From Gymnopilus junonius (taxonomy: Eukaryota > Basidiomycota > Agaricomycetes > Agaricales > Galerinaceae), in assembly GCA_015501075.1 (NCBI GenBank), contig JADNYJ010000227.1:1-56816 (forward strand): 56,816 nt of DNA, written 5' to 3'. The notes under the pieces were generated by a model. It saw only the letters and a list, made by a program, of their open reading frames with translations, searched no databases and had not been told where the DNA came from. A program made the position numbers and the translations under genes. Numbering within the stretch: position 1 is the stretch's first letter; each line of letters starts with the position of its first letter. Positions 45,110-56,816 of this stretch are shown one piece after another.

Positions 45110-45572
45110 TCAATGGTGTTGTTTTCCTGCAAATGGTTTTCCAAAGCGCATCCAGGACTGTTTCGTCGTCCGAGGTGCAAGTGCGGTGTACGCTCGGGAG
45201 GCCTGCCGCGAATGGGAAGAGCTGCGCCGCTTTCTGTTACTTGTCTGAATCTAAAAATGATCGATGTGTCAGCACAACGACGCGCCGTGAGCGCCAAAAC
45301 ATGAAGACTGACTTTGTGTCGTAGCAAGATGAGCTTGGCCATGTTAGCTGGAGGCCCTGTCTCGCGGAATGGGTTGCCTGAGGTCGAAGAAGATGAGACG
45401 AAGACTGGGTGTGTATGGGTGCAAGGTACATACGCGAAGCAACCAAGGCGAGACCAGACTCATGGGCATCGAGAGACTCATCCGAAGCCACAATGGAGAG
45501 CCAGAGAGCTGGCATGAAAATGTAGACGAAGAGGAGAGTGGCGACGGAGGAGAGAACCATGAGGGCCAACAT
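45110..45572 (-). CDS. small single-pass membrane protein, 114 aa, unknown
   Basis: A three-exon model joins cleanly: 45572-45434, 45377-45313 and 45250-45110 (139, 65 and 141 nt), with GTATGT...CTCAG and GTCAGT...TTTAG introns. The product starts MLALMVLSSVATLLFVYIF, a single N-terminal membrane helix that extends to LWLSIVAS. It then has an acidic patch (DESLDAHESG), a LILLRHK segment and a basic Ser/Arg-rich tail ending GKPFAGKQHH. The N-terminus could be a signal anchor. It converges on MRC1 and diverges from TAZ1, with about 150 bp between the start codons. I do not recognise the family. Confidence 0.55.
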
Positions 45573-45723
45573 TTTGGCGGGCGCGAGTGCGCTGCCCCGG
45601 GAGCACAGGCGGAGAACTGGGATAACTCGAAACAAGATATTTTTCGTTGGGGAATTTCTGCAACTCTATCTTAGGTAAGCGTTTCTTCTTCTCGGTCCTT
45701 GCCGGCGCCTTCTCCGATCTCTC
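45573..45723. promoter_or_regulatory. divergent promoter region
   Basis: About 150 bp separate the start codons of the small membrane-protein gene (minus) and TAZ1 (plus). The segment includes pyrimidine-rich ttcttcttctcg on the TAZ1 side. No canonical TATA box is visible. A shared bidirectional promoter is inferred from the layout only. Confidence 0.4.
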
Positions 45724-46895
45724 ATGTCCGCCCTGACCGTGACTGCAGTTGGCCTGACCTGCAAGGCCTTTCTCAGTTCAGGCCTTTGTTCAATACAAGT
45801 ATCGGGCCTGCAGATCCTTAGGGATGCCCTCCAAAGTCCCACTCGTCCTCTGGGACAGGGGGTTGTCACCGGTATTTTTCTACGCCTCAATACCTTCCCA
45901 CCAGACTAACCGAATTCCAAGTGTGCAACCATATCTCGACGTACGTCCAATGTCCGATATGAAACTCTCTGCTTATCGTTTCTCTCAGCTTGGACGACCC
46001 TCTGGTTTGGGGCGTTCTACCAGCACAGTACTATCTAAGCTCTCGCACGACGCGTTGGGCCCTCGGTGCATCCGACGTTATATTTACGAATCCGTAAGCA
46101 GATCGCAAATCCATGTTATGCAACTTGTGCTTATGTATTCCGCCCTAGCAAGTGTATTTTCGACGTTCTTTGCGCTCGGGCAAACACTTGAAACTTTCCG
46201 AGGCCAAGGGATTTATCAGAAATCCATCGACGTGGCTATTCAAAAACTCAATAGAGGGAATTGGGTGTGTTTTGATTTGTACAGCCGCAAATGGCTACCT
46301 AACGTTCAGAAAGGTCCACCTTTTTGGCGAGGGCAAAGTAAATCAGCCAAATACTTATCCACAGGATGAACTCGGTCGTGCTCAGCTTCCGAGGTTTAAA
46401 TGGGGTGTGTTAGTATCCACAGATCGTACACTTCGGTACCCAGGCAATAATTGACGAACAATGTTTTTCAGTGGGCGCATTCTAATGGAAGCTAAAATTC
46501 CACCAGTGGTCATTCCAATGTGGGTCACAGGTTTCGACCACTTGATGCCGGAAGGTCGACCTTTTCCTTACAAATATCTGCCTTGCCTCGGCGCCCGTCT
46601 CTCTGTCACCTTTGGTAAACCAGTCCCTGCGGATGAGATAAGGGAGGCTTTGGCCGTCACGAAAACGGATCCTGATGTGGACCCCTCTGCTATCCTTACA
46701 CCAGACGATTTAAGAGGATGGTTGGGCGAAGAATCGAAGGAGCGCAAGAAGTATGGCAGCGCGCGATATTATGATGAAAAGATGTATGCATCCTTGATTC
46801 GTCAAAAAATTACTGCCATAATCCATCGAGACGTCGAAGCACTTGGTAAATCTATATCTGGGGATCTGCTTGCTAATCCTCTGCAAGATCTGTAG
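45724..46895 (+). CDS. TAZ1: tafazzin, monolysocardiolipin acyltransferase (300 aa)
   Basis: Tafazzin transfers acyl chains to monolysocardiolipin in the mitochondrial membranes facing the intermembrane space, and so remodels cardiolipin. Exons: 45724-45871, 45922-45940, 45989-46093, 46153-46264, 46314-46408 and 46472-46895, totalling 903 nt. The acyltransferase motif NHISTLDDP (Asn-His-x4-Asp) is complete only after splicing, since a 19-nt exon carries its first half. Next are SSRTTRWALGASDVIFTNP, the motif VHLFGEGKVNQPNTYPQDE, then GRILMEAKIPPVVIPMWVTG and FDHLMPEGRPFPYKYLP, all typical tafazzin blocks. Length is close to yeast and other fungal homologues. The N-terminus MSALTVTAVGLTCKAF is hydrophobic and may anchor the protein. 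The upstream neighbour is divergent and the downstream CAX gene convergent. Confidence 0.93.
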
Positions 46896-47020
46896 ACGTT
46901 GATGCACGATCATAGGCTCTGGAGAATCGTACTAGATTATTATACCCAACTGTAATCTATCATTACCCTTTCTTTGAATGCTAAATCTGTACGTAACGTT
47001 ACATAAACATCAATTATGCA
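46896..47020. other. convergent 3' spacer
   Basis: 125 bp between the stop codons of TAZ1 and the CAX gene. AT-rich; it presumably holds both polyadenylation sites. Confidence 0.5.
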
Positions 47021-49541
47021 CTAATTCGGCAGCGTGCCATTTGCCAAGTAGCCAGCTACCGTCTCTTCCACTGTTTCGCAATACGAAAGGAGTTCGATGT
47101 CTATTTGACCAGAATAAAACCACGAGCACAACGCCTGCAATTTAATTAGGTCTGTCAATTGAATGTCCTCTCATTTAGGGTAAAGGGCTTACAATCATGC
47201 AATAGAAAGCTACCATGGCGGCACCTTCTGCCCAATTCGTCTTGGAATCTGCTGTCACATAATTGACTAAGAAGCAGGACCCCACCAGTATCGCAACTTC
47301 AAAAGTTTCTGCATAATTGAATGAGATTTACCTCTCCAGAATGTGTAAGTGCTCGAGGTTTACCAAAAAGTAGCGTTAGAGGTCTGTTCGTCCACCAGCC
47401 AAGGAGGACCAAAAGGGGCATCCAGAAAAGGGTAAATTGAATGCTAAGATCAATAGCTTCACCCTTGGCCAGAGTGGTTGGAGGTGTCGGTTCATGGAAG
47501 AAATGTCGGAACATATAGCGAACAAAATACACGACTGCCACTGTCCCGTCCGCGGCGAAAGAAACAATGGGAAGGAGAATCAAGCCAAACCATCTAAACG
47601 AGTTAGTCAATGGAAGGACCTAAGAAATGAGAAGACCGGGGATCGACTTACTCCTGTCTAATGTGGCTTTTTCGGACAAACTCGATACTCTCCACGAGCT
47701 TTTGAAAGTTCATTGTAAGAGGATGTCAAAGATGTGAGTAAGAGATACCCACAAATTCAGCTGTGGCTGCCATCAACCCAATGCAGATTGCTAACATTAT
47801 GATGCACACCCATTGATTAACCTCAGGGTCGTCGTTTTGCAAGTGTAATACATGTTCTTTGAGGCCAGCTGGAGCCAAAGGCGCTGACGCAAGGTCATTA
47901 TCCTCTCCAGGAGGGTTGTGCAAGTAAATTCGCGAGCAGATATAACTTAATTGACTATCAGTCGGCGAACATGTTCAGCTGACAAGAAGCAAGGCTTACA
48001 CAAGGAGTAATAAGACCGCTAAACCGTGACTCATTTGGAGGAAAGTGTGACGAGTATCATCACTGATGACTTTTTGAACCCCACTCTGAACAGCCAAGGG
48101 GGTGTCCAGTGCGGCGAAAAAGGAGGCAGGGATGAGTAAAGTCAAGACTCTAAGTTTACGCACATGTCAAAAATCTGGAAAAAACACAAAGTCTTTTCTA
48201 CATACCCAATGGTGAGCAGAGAATGATTCAGCTGCGTCTTATGCGGGTGCAGGTCTTGTTGAATAATCCGTGCACCACCGGTCACGAAAGCAGTACCTGG
48301 TACCAGGAGTAGATGCAGAATGACAACACCTACAAGCTATCCGTCAAAGGAAATCTCCTAAGGGTTGGTATGCGAACATATTCACCAACTATTGTAGACT
48401 TCAACAATATCAGCCTAGTAGGCGCATGTTATTTATGTACGCGAAAGGGAAAGAAGTGCTCTTAATTACATACTCGCATTTTTTGAGGAGAAGTATAGCA
48501 AGCGTTGCTTCTACAGCACTTTGGTTACAAGGTGAGTCACAGCTGGTATGTCGTAAAAGAAATCAGGGATACTTGTTCAGTGTTATAACCAGCAGATCTC
48601 CGAGGTCCTTGCCGAGGTAAAAGGCCATCTGCTCTCCTCCCCAGTCGAACAATCTCTCAAGCGGGACGATAGCGAAGAAACAGACTTTTTAATCTCTCAT
48701 CAAAACTGGGGACGAGGGAACATAATCATCGAAGTTTAACTTACGAACAAACGTCTTTTTATCATCCCACTGCATGAAATTAGACACCCAGGCTATGGGT
48801 ATAAATACAAGAAAGATGTTGAGCCCTAGAAGGTCATGTCAGATGATAGTAATCGCGCAGAAGAAAGAATATAAGTTTACAAGATGAGAAGACGATGGCT
48901 TTCAAGCTGTCCATAACACTAATTTTTTTCTTCCCTTTTCGAGTGAACTGATCCCAAAACTTGACAAGGTCCTCTTTATTCTCTTGGATTTTCTTGACAA
49001 GGTCTTCTTTGTTCCCTTGGAGTTTGAGGCTCTGCGACAGTTCCAAGGAGATCTCGCGAAAGCGACGCCGCGTTTGAGATTCTGCGCCTGGGGAGTTTAC
49101 TTTCGGGAGAGGGCTAGGGCTACGCTTTGGTTCATCCATGCCCAGTTCTTCGTCTGGAAGGCGCAAATTCCGACTCTGATGTGGGATAGGGTCGGCGGCA
49201 TTGACAAGAATGGACTGCATGAGGTTGGGTGAATTACAAACAATACACTGATGCCAGTTTCGTAAAGTGAGAAGACTGAATTTTGGGGATGGCTGAAGTC
49301 AACTTCCAGGCCCACTGGGAAACGTAGGGAATGGCTTTTAAGAGAGGATTGAATTGGTCGTCTGGAGAAGAGGGGCCCCTGGATGATGGAAAGCTGGAAT
49401 GCTGTCCATGCCTGGTGCCGGTGACTGCCAAGAAACCAGGTCGTTACTTTAGTGCTGTCGTATATCCGATGATAGCGTGAGCATAACCCTACTGTACTTA
49501 CTTAGCAACTGAAATAGATTCCCCATCATTTCATCAAACAT
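47021..49541 (-). CDS. CAX-family Ca2+/H+ antiporter (vacuolar-type)
   Basis: A many-pass membrane cation antiporter of the Ca2+:cation (CAX) family, which in fungi loads Ca2+ into vacuoles in exchange for protons. My start is ATG at 49541: exon 1 (49541-49502) splices to 49424 onward and gives MFDEMMGNLFQLL-ITGTRH. The start at 49220 is an alternative. A cytosolic N-terminus with Lys/Glu repeats (KEDLVKKIQENKEDLVK) precedes membrane segments: GLNIFLVFIPIAWVSNF, FCFFAIVPLERLF, GEQMAFYLGKDLGDLLVITL, the first repeat STIVGVVILHLLLVPGTAF, and MAATAEF in the second half. IVSFAADGTVAVVYFVRYMF and FTLFWMPLLVLLGWWTNRPL follow, with a C-terminal SWFYSGQIDIELLSY and stop at 47021-47023. At least ten introns. 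Family membership is clear; whether it sits in vacuole or Golgi cannot be told. Confidence 0.85.
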
Positions 49542-50106
49542 GAAACCGACCCCCGTCTTGGAAATCTCTTGGTATTTCTATCAAACATACCGTTATTATT
49601 TTAATAGGCGTCGCCTTTAGAATCACACTTGCAACTTGCAGTAATAGCTCAGAAGCTAAGAATGGGTTTCGACAGTGTTCCATAAACTCGTGGATGCAGG
49701 CCGTCGGAAAAGTATGTGCCACAGTAACAAGGAGAGGCCTGCTGGTTACAGGGCGTACCATAGCCTTACTAGACTGCTCACACCCGAAAAGAGGTGGCAG
49801 ACGCAGGGCAGACGTAACAGCAACTTGAATACAAGTCAGGTTAATGCGTTTCCGTTGACAACTCTAGTAAAGACCAACTATTGGCGCTACATCATCATGC
49901 TGAACTTGTGAGATTAGATAGGAAGATATTCATTTGTAGGCTGCCAGTTCATCTGTTGGGTTCAGTTGCGGCGGACAAACCGCCGCAAACAACGCCGCCC
50001 AATTTCGTTTGGGCCTTGGCTCTGCATTCACGTTGTTTCCCGACTTACTGAGTCGTGCTGGACAAACCACAGTTGTCTCCACCATACAGCTCCTGAGGAA
50101 CAATAC
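49542..50106. promoter_or_regulatory. divergent intergenic region between CAX and THO2
   Basis: About 565 bp separate the two start codons, so both promoters should lie here. Short open frames exist but none is credible. No TATA box stands out. Confidence 0.45.
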
Positions 50107-53100
50107 ATGGACGTTCTTGAATCAGTTCGCGAATGTCTGAAGAATTGGAGCAGAGGCGGCGACTCGGAATGGTGCGTTCTGCCACTCGTTACTTTTCATA
50201 CTCTAACAGTTTACCCAAAGCCGCAATATAATCTTCGCGCCTCATTGTAATCCAACGGATCCCAAATGTCTTGATGTCCTCACCACAGTCTACCACACCC
50301 TTCTATGTGCCACATTGCTTACTTGGTCCCCTCCACACCCATTGACGCCGACAGCCTTTGCCGACTTCGTGCAGTCTGTTCTTACCAGTTTGCCATCGTC
50401 TTCAAATGCACCGGATAAGCTACCTTCTCATGTCGCTTTATTTGGAGATTGTCTAGTGGACATGATTTGGTCTGTGGACATACAGTTGGATGAATTGTTG
50501 GCGGAGGCACGCCTCGCCACCACAGCTACTGGGGACGGAAAATTTTCCTCTAAGGACTTGACGACCCTTATAAACAAAGCAAAGAAGGCTCAACAGAATG
50601 TAGAGACTGATAAGCAACGTATTCCTTCCATTGTCTTGAAGCTTTTGGTACTCACTTTCTCATCCTGTCGCATGGTGTGCTCATAAAAACCCGATTCCAG
50701 GAATACCGAATTATCAGTCCGGAACACTGTCGAGAAAGATTGGACACAGCAATCTTGGCAAGCGTCAACCTTATTCAGGATAAAGTTGCTCAGGACAAGA
50801 AGGAGATACGGACCAGAACTGGACTCTTGTAAGCTATAATACTGTTTCACTTACAACATGCACTGAATTCTTCCAAGCTACAAACAGAACAAATTCAATT
50901 TACTTAGAGAACAGTCTGAAGGCTACAGTAAATTGGTTGTGGAACTAACGAGTAGTTTGGGGCCTCCCCATTCCTCTCAAACCGGTCGACCGACCGAGCC
51001 TTATGCTGTCATAGAGGATCGGGCCAGGCCTGTATGGGAGAAAGTCATCAGCCTCATTGGCTACTTCGATTTGGACCCTAATAGAGCACTGGACATAATT
51101 CTTGATGTCCTTTCTCAACACCTCGCCACTCATTATTCCTTCTTCCTCGCCCTGTTGTCCTTCTCTCCTTGGTCTGGCTCCTATCAACGACCTGTTCCCG
51201 ACGATAATGCTATGGATACGAAGGAAGACCTTCCTCCAGGCTTCTACAAAGGCAAAAGCCTTGACGAAGTTCTGTTTTGGGCAGAGGATATCTCTAGGTC
51301 GGCAAGCACTGCCAACAGCTCCAATAAGGAAGGTTCCCGATTGCTGGCTCAGGTTTTGGGCTTCAAGTTAAGCTACTATCAGGTTTGATCCATCCCTAAA
51401 TTCTGACCTTTGGCAACCTCTGAATCTCAAAATCTCAAAGTCCGTAGATGTGTCGGAAACTACGCCCCGAAATCTCTATCTCACTGCGGCGATTCTGATT
51501 CGCGAGGGTTTTATCAATTTGGAAGATCTCTACCCACACGTGAGTAGGTTTGCCCAATTCGAATTAGACGCTTAAACGTGCTCTAGCTTTCACCAAGTGA
51601 CGACGGCATGGAAAAACTGCGCCAAGAATATCTAGCAGACGTGCAGTCCAGAATAACTGGTGCGAAGAACAGCCTCCTTGCAATGGCCGCTCCACTTGAA
51701 TCAGGCCAATCATCGTCCCAGTCAAAATCTTCCGTGGCTTCGACAATTGAACCGAAGAAGCCTGATTCAAAGAGTGCCAACCAAAAGGTTGGGCTTCTGA
51801 CTAGTTTGCTCTCCGTTGGTGCCCTTAAGCCAGCCATTTCTATCATGTCGAAGTTTCGATGGTTGGTAGATGCCAACACCGAGATTGCGGATCTCATGAT
51901 ACGCGTCCTGAAAGTATCACTTTTTCCTCTATATGAATCCAAATACCCGAAGGAACGCAGACCGGGCTTCACCAGTCCAAGAACGCGATATGGCCCATCT
52001 GGTCTGGTCTATCCGAGCTCTCGCAAACCTGTACTCACCCTCTGGGCACCTACACCTCCCAGCACGAACACTACCGACTTTGTCTTTTTCTTCCCAGATT
52101 GGGCTGACAGAATACCTATCTCAACCACTTTGGATGACCTTGAGGATGTCATTGAACCCCTTCTCAGATTCATTGGTGTTCATGTCTCGCGCGACCCCCT
52201 TTTCCTCACTAAATTCCTTCGTCTCGGACGTCTGCACATACAGCCAACCATTCCCATCGATCCTATAACCAAAAAGCCCTCAGGGGAAGTAGATCCATCG
52301 AATCCAATACGTACATTTTGGTTCAGGGTTCTCCGGCAATACCTACTTCCTGCGCTTTCTCTCATCAAAGGAAATGCAGTTTGCACAGTCGAAGTTTGGA
52401 ACATTATCCGGCAGTATTCCACACCTCTCCGATGGAAATTATATGGAGAGTGGAAGAGTGGTACCTACCACTCACATCCCGAGCTTCGTATTAAAGAAGT
52501 TCAAGCAAACAGAGAATCCAAAGGCATCCTTCGCCGGTTATCACATAACACCATTGATTCTTTGTCAGGACCTGTTGCGAAATTGGCCCATTCAAACCCT
52601 TGCATCCTATTTGCTAACGCTGTCAACCAGATTATGGCTTATGATAACCTTGCGAATGTTGTGATTCAAGCTCTGAGATATGTCACAAACATGGGCTTTG
52701 ATGTCCTGGTCTTCGTTGTACTTGGCGCCCTGGCCGATCCGAACAAACAGCGTGTCAAGGATGACGGTGTTAACACGTCGGATTGGCTTCAGAGTAAGTC
52801 TCTGTCTTCGTCGTTCTACGGTTGCTCACATTCGTTATAGGCCTTGCATCCTTTATCGGAATGCTGTTCCGGAGATATAGCGCAGATCTTTTACCTGTGC
52901 TGCAATACATTGTTCACCAGCTTCACAATGGCCAAACAACAGAGATTGTGGTCCTCCGCGAGCTGATCTGGAAGATGGCAGGCATCGAGCCATTGCCCAG
53001 CTTATCTGAGTCTCAAATGGCTGCAATGGCTGGTGGACCTGCTCTACGTATTGAAGCTATTGCATCCGCTACTCGTGGTGCGCGCCTCGATCCTAATGAC

Positions 53101-56100
53101 GTGCCATTGAAAGGGCCTCAGCGTTTGGGGAAAAATCTTCTGGAATCGGGACTAGCACTTCCTCTCCTCATTCAAGTTGCCCAGCAACGCGAAGCATGTG
53201 TCTATAAAGCCCCCAATACCCACTTAAAGTCGTTAGCAGGTCTTTATGATGCAGTAAGCCTTTACTTGCCGTTATATACACTTCCCTGATAAGCAACCTA
53301 GACACACGGTGTTCTTTTGCAATACTTGGAGCTCCTAACTTCTCCAGCAGTCATATTACCAAACGATTATGCTACGAAGGTGTTACCTTCTTTGACAGCG
53401 CTTGCCTGCGATTATGGGATCTGTGCCCCAGTATGCATGCAAATAATTCGGCCTGTCCTTAATGCGTCCCTACTTGTTCGTGTATTTTCAGTTTATTTAG
53501 CCGACACTCAGTCTCAATATACATTAGATCTCAGCACTCGCAATGCAAGAACAAGAGCGTCTTGCGAACGAAGAAGTAGAAAAGCGTCTTAAGGCTACCC
53601 TTACAGCCAAAAGAGAGCCAGGTGCCTCGGCCTCGCGAGTGGCTTCGCCGGCTGTTGGGACTCCAGCAACCTCTGAGACGCCGGAATCTAAAGCCAACAC
53701 CGATGAAACTGAAATAACTGTAGAGATGGATTCGACTTCTCTCACCGCCTCTCAGACAGAAAATGTTGGTATTTTCCAGTTTTGGCGAAATTTCAATTTA
53801 TCTGAACCTTGCTGTAGAGTCCCTGGATTCCGGAACTAGCTGCCTTGTTTAACGATGTCAAGACTATTGCCCCAGGCAATTCATATGACGTCATTGGGTA
53901 AGCATCGTTCATCTCAGCAATCTCACTGGTTGATATATTCCTTGGGCAGACCTGGCTTTTATGTCACGTTTTGGCAGCTATCCACGTATGACTTATCACC
54001 CCCCAGTTCTAAATATGATGAAGAGGGTGCAAAGCTCAGGGCGCTGTCTCGTCAAGAGGATTCCAAACTAAATGCTGCTGAAAGGTCTTCAGATCGGTCT
54101 AGGCGTTTAACTGCAAGTTCCCATCGTACTTGGCGAGACCGGTACACCGCGTTCGTCAACATTCTCGCCCAAGAATTTAAAGAGCAAACCGTCTCGAGAG
54201 CATTCACGATCAAACGGTTGGCGCGAGAGAAGCAATATTGGTTTGCACATTGTAAGTGTATTGTGATTTACAAGCGTACCTTTCTCTAATATTATGACGT
54301 GTATTCAGCACCCAAATCAGGGACACTCATCAATTCAATCATCGAACATTGCATACAACCTCGATGTCTCCTGTCCCCCATGGATGCAGACTTTTGTGCC
54401 CAATTTATCAAGGTAATGCATCTTCAGGGCACACCGGGCTTCCATACCTTGGGATGCTATGATAAGGTATGTTTTATCTATTTTCTAAATACAGCGCGTT
54501 GTCTAATGTTCATTAGTTGCTGGGAGACCACGTGAAGGTTGTGGTATTCTCCTGCAGTGAGTACGAAGCTCGAAATTACGGTTCGTCATTTTCGGCATCT
54601 CTTTGGCGAAATCTTATGACACCTTCTCCAAGGTCGATTCCTCCTGGGCATCCTCCGCGACCTCTTAAGCTGGCATTTGGATGAAGCAACGTATATCCAG
54701 GACAATAGAACAAAAATTGGAGGAAAAACGGTCATTCTACCTGGATTGCAGACACCTTTTACAAGCAAAAGTATAGTGCCCAACAATGTTCTGAAGTGGC
54801 CCGAGTTCCAAAGGATTATGCGCAAGTGGCACACCAAATTAAGCAAGGTATTGATTCAGCTCTCTTTTAATTAGAATATATCGTGATCTGAGAGTATCTA
54901 TTAGTCTTTCATTGAATGCGTCCAGACCGGAGAGTTCATGCATGTGTACAATGCCATTGTTGTAATGAAGGAAATCCTTGACGTTTTTCCGCTGGCCTCT
55001 GTCAACAACTCTGGACCTGCTATCAATGCCGCTATGGATCGCTTTGTGGAGACCGAAGAACGTGGGGATTTGAAAATCCTTGCACGATCGTTAGTGAATT
55101 GCGTATTAGAGATGACTCGATTTAACAGCGTTACCGAAATGTTTTTAGGTATTCTGCTAGTCTCAAAAGAAAGGAAGCGGACTGGATGCCAAAGCTACCT
55201 GCCCACGTAAGTCATTCTATCTTCGTGTCTTCCATCTTCATGTAATTTACACTTGCCCCAGCTGAACGGAACGGCCTCGCCCCGACCTCCCCAGTCCGCG
55301 AACAATCCAATACCGGAAAAGCCTCGAACAGCCCAAGCTCCCGCTAACACACAAACCTCTGATGGCAGGCGCAACGTTCTCCCACCCTCTTCATCTGCAC
55401 CATCTGCTCCTCGTGCTCGGATTGCAAGCCAGACTCCAGGTGTTACGAGTGATATACCTAGTAACATCAGTCTGACTAAACTTGCTATGGACAGGTAAAA
55501 TTTCCATCCTTAATCCCTTGATCCAATAACCAATTTTTTTCCCTAGCATACCAAGGCCTGAAGTTGTTAAAAGAGTGCGGCCCGACAACAAAGTTTCGGA
55601 CTCTCCTAAACCCTCGCCAGAAGTTGCCTCTTCTTCGAGGCTTGAACTTCAACCACTTCAGCTCACGGAACGAAGAGGTACCCCAGTCGCGCCTGCAGTA
55701 GTACGTGATGAAATTCAGGGACCACGAGATTCGCAAGCTGTTCCTCAACAAAACGGACTGACTCTTACTGATCAATCTGACCCTCGTTCCCAAGAGCAGC
55801 CTCATGCGCGCACAGATGTTGCCCCAGTAATGCCGCCTCCTGCCGTCCCAAGTCAGACTGCATTGGCACAAGAGCTGAGGGAAACCGCAAGGCAGACCAT
55901 TGGAAGGTCAGAAAGGTCAGATGTCAGGAGTCAGAATGGCTCTGCTGCACCTTCACCTATTGTCCGTTCTCCTTCCCCGTCAAGTCGTCCGGGAACCAGA
56001 AATCCAAGCAACGACAGCCGGACGAGCGGAGGCAAATCTCGTTCTGACACTGGCCACCCTGACCGTGGTTCTGATGACCGTCGAGAACGTGAAGGTCGGC

Positions 56101-56816
56101 CTGATGCAAGAGAGGCAAGTAGTTCTCTTGCCCGGCGCGATAGCCTAACCCATATGCGCTCGGAACGAAGCACTCGAGATCGGACAGGACGTGACGACGA
56201 ACGTGACAAGGATCGCGGACGTGACCGCGATCGGCACCCAGATAGGGATCGTGATAAAGACAGAGACCGTGACAGGGATAGAGAGAGGGACAGAGAAAGA
56301 GACAGAGAAAGAGACAGGGATAGAGAACGCCACCGGCGGGACATCAAAGACCGTGACCGAGATGTTCGAAAAGAGCGTGAAGGTGCCCCCAGTCGCAATC
56401 AAGCCGCTCCCTCCCCTGCCGCTGTTCCAGATGATCGCAACCTTCCATCTCGGCCAGATGTCTCAAGACATCGAAGCACTCCTCAAAACGGGGATGATTC
56501 ACTCGGTAAACGGAGGCGTGGAACAGACGATGAAGTGAGTGAACTTAAGTCCATATCTACCGAGCAAACTAACAACGTTCCTCAGCCTGACAGAGGGTCA
56601 AAACGCGGCTCTCGCAAGGAGAGTCACCGCGATGACCGAAGTCGGAGAGCTCTAGAGAAAGACGAACGTCTTGATCTTGATAGGCGACGTAAAGATCGTG
56701 ATGGCCTGGAAGCTGACCCTCGGGGGTCTTCTTCGGATAAGGTAAGATAATGAATTGTGGAAAGGTTTGTATGTTTACCCTGCCTTCTCGCCTTCAGTCC
56801 AGTGAAAAGCGAGCAT
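50107..56816 (+). CDS. THO2: THO complex subunit 2 (partial, runs off right edge)
   Basis: Tho2 is the large scaffold of the nuclear THO/TREX complex, which couples transcription to mRNA packaging and export and limits R-loops. The chosen start is MDVLESVRECLKNW at 50107. More than a dozen exons follow with introns of about 35-60 nt. Helical-scaffold blocks include VWEKVISLIGYFDLDPNRAL (51030), NLYLTAAILIREGFINLEDL (51510), the middle block LANVVIQALRYVTNMGFDVL with VFVVLGALADPNKQ (52650-52750), SPWIPELAALFNDVK (53825), the C-terminal core TFWQLSTYDLSPPSSKYDEE (53970-54025), AFTIKRLAREKQYWFAH and FIKVMHLQGTPGFHT. From 55250 the protein is disordered, and at 56160-56350 has Arg-Asp/Arg-Glu dipeptide repeats, as in many Tho2 tails. 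The last intron donor is near 56742 and the frame continues past the window. No lesion was found. Confidence 0.93.
56190..56350 (+). repeat. Arg-Asp/Arg-Glu dipeptide repeat in THO2 tail
   Basis: A run of DR, ER and DK dipeptides is encoded by imperfect gacagagaaagagacagg-type repeats. The opposite strand is open as a long Ser/Arg/Leu frame, which is a by-product of the repeat. Such charged tails in Tho2 bind nucleic acid; the repeat is prone to length variation. Confidence 0.85.

Noticed and set aside
49635..49680. tagctcag ... gggtttcgac resembling tRNA A and B boxes
   Set aside because: The two boxes are only about 20 nt apart, too close for a tRNA, and no stems form.
55931..56398. Long minus-strand Ser/Arg/Leu frame opposite THO2
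   Set aside because: It is the antisense reading of the Arg-Asp/Arg-Glu repeat in THO2 and has no independent support.
1..56816. CRISPR array, bacterial operon or phage region
   Set aside because: No regularly spaced repeats; introns and gene families are fungal throughout.

Overview
The window is nuclear DNA of a filamentous basidiomycete, almost certainly an Agaricomycete. Genes are split by many short GT-AG introns of about 40-60 nt. The mobile and lineage-restricted families (Plavaka transposase, Helitron with a DUF6570 region, DUF6532, TET/JBP-like and JmjC oxygenases) are those expanded in mushroom-forming fungi. I cannot name the species.

The window has two compartments. Bases 1 to about 36,000 are a decayed, CpG-poor, transposon-dense block. 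From left to right it holds a truncated Helitron Rep region (minus), a JmjC oxygenase gene (minus), a tRNA-like remnant, an internally deleted hAT transposase, and copy A of a chimeric Hsp78/Hsp60 gene fragment (minus). Next come a TET/JBP-like oxygenase gene (plus), copy B of the chaperone fragment (minus), a Plavaka transposase (plus), a captured piece of SPT6 (plus), copy C of the chaperone chimera (plus) and a DUF6532-like gene. Four lineage-specific genes of unknown role follow. Nearly every coding remnant carries in-frame TGA codons where the family has arginine, as expected from CGA to TGA decay at methylated CpG.

A boundary zone at 35.8-37.7 kb holds a perfect 153-bp palindrome, an 823-bp TIR element flanked by TA, and the 3' end plus LTR of a Ty1/copia retrotransposon. 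To its right CpG density is normal and the genes are ordinary single-copy housekeeping genes: a hypothetical gene just downstream of the LTR, an NTF2/SnoaL-like protein, MRC1/claspin (replication checkpoint, with an apparent 1-base frameshift), a small membrane protein, tafazzin TAZ1 (cardiolipin remodelling), a CAX-type Ca2+/H+ antiporter, and THO2 of the THO/TREX mRNA export complex, which runs off the right edge.

The most interesting part is 10.5-25 kb. DNA-level gene capture produced a nested chaperone chimera in three copies plus an SPT6 fragment, around a TET/JBP-family 5-methylcytosine oxygenase homologue and a Plavaka transposase. All of it lies in DNA that shows CpG-methylation decay.
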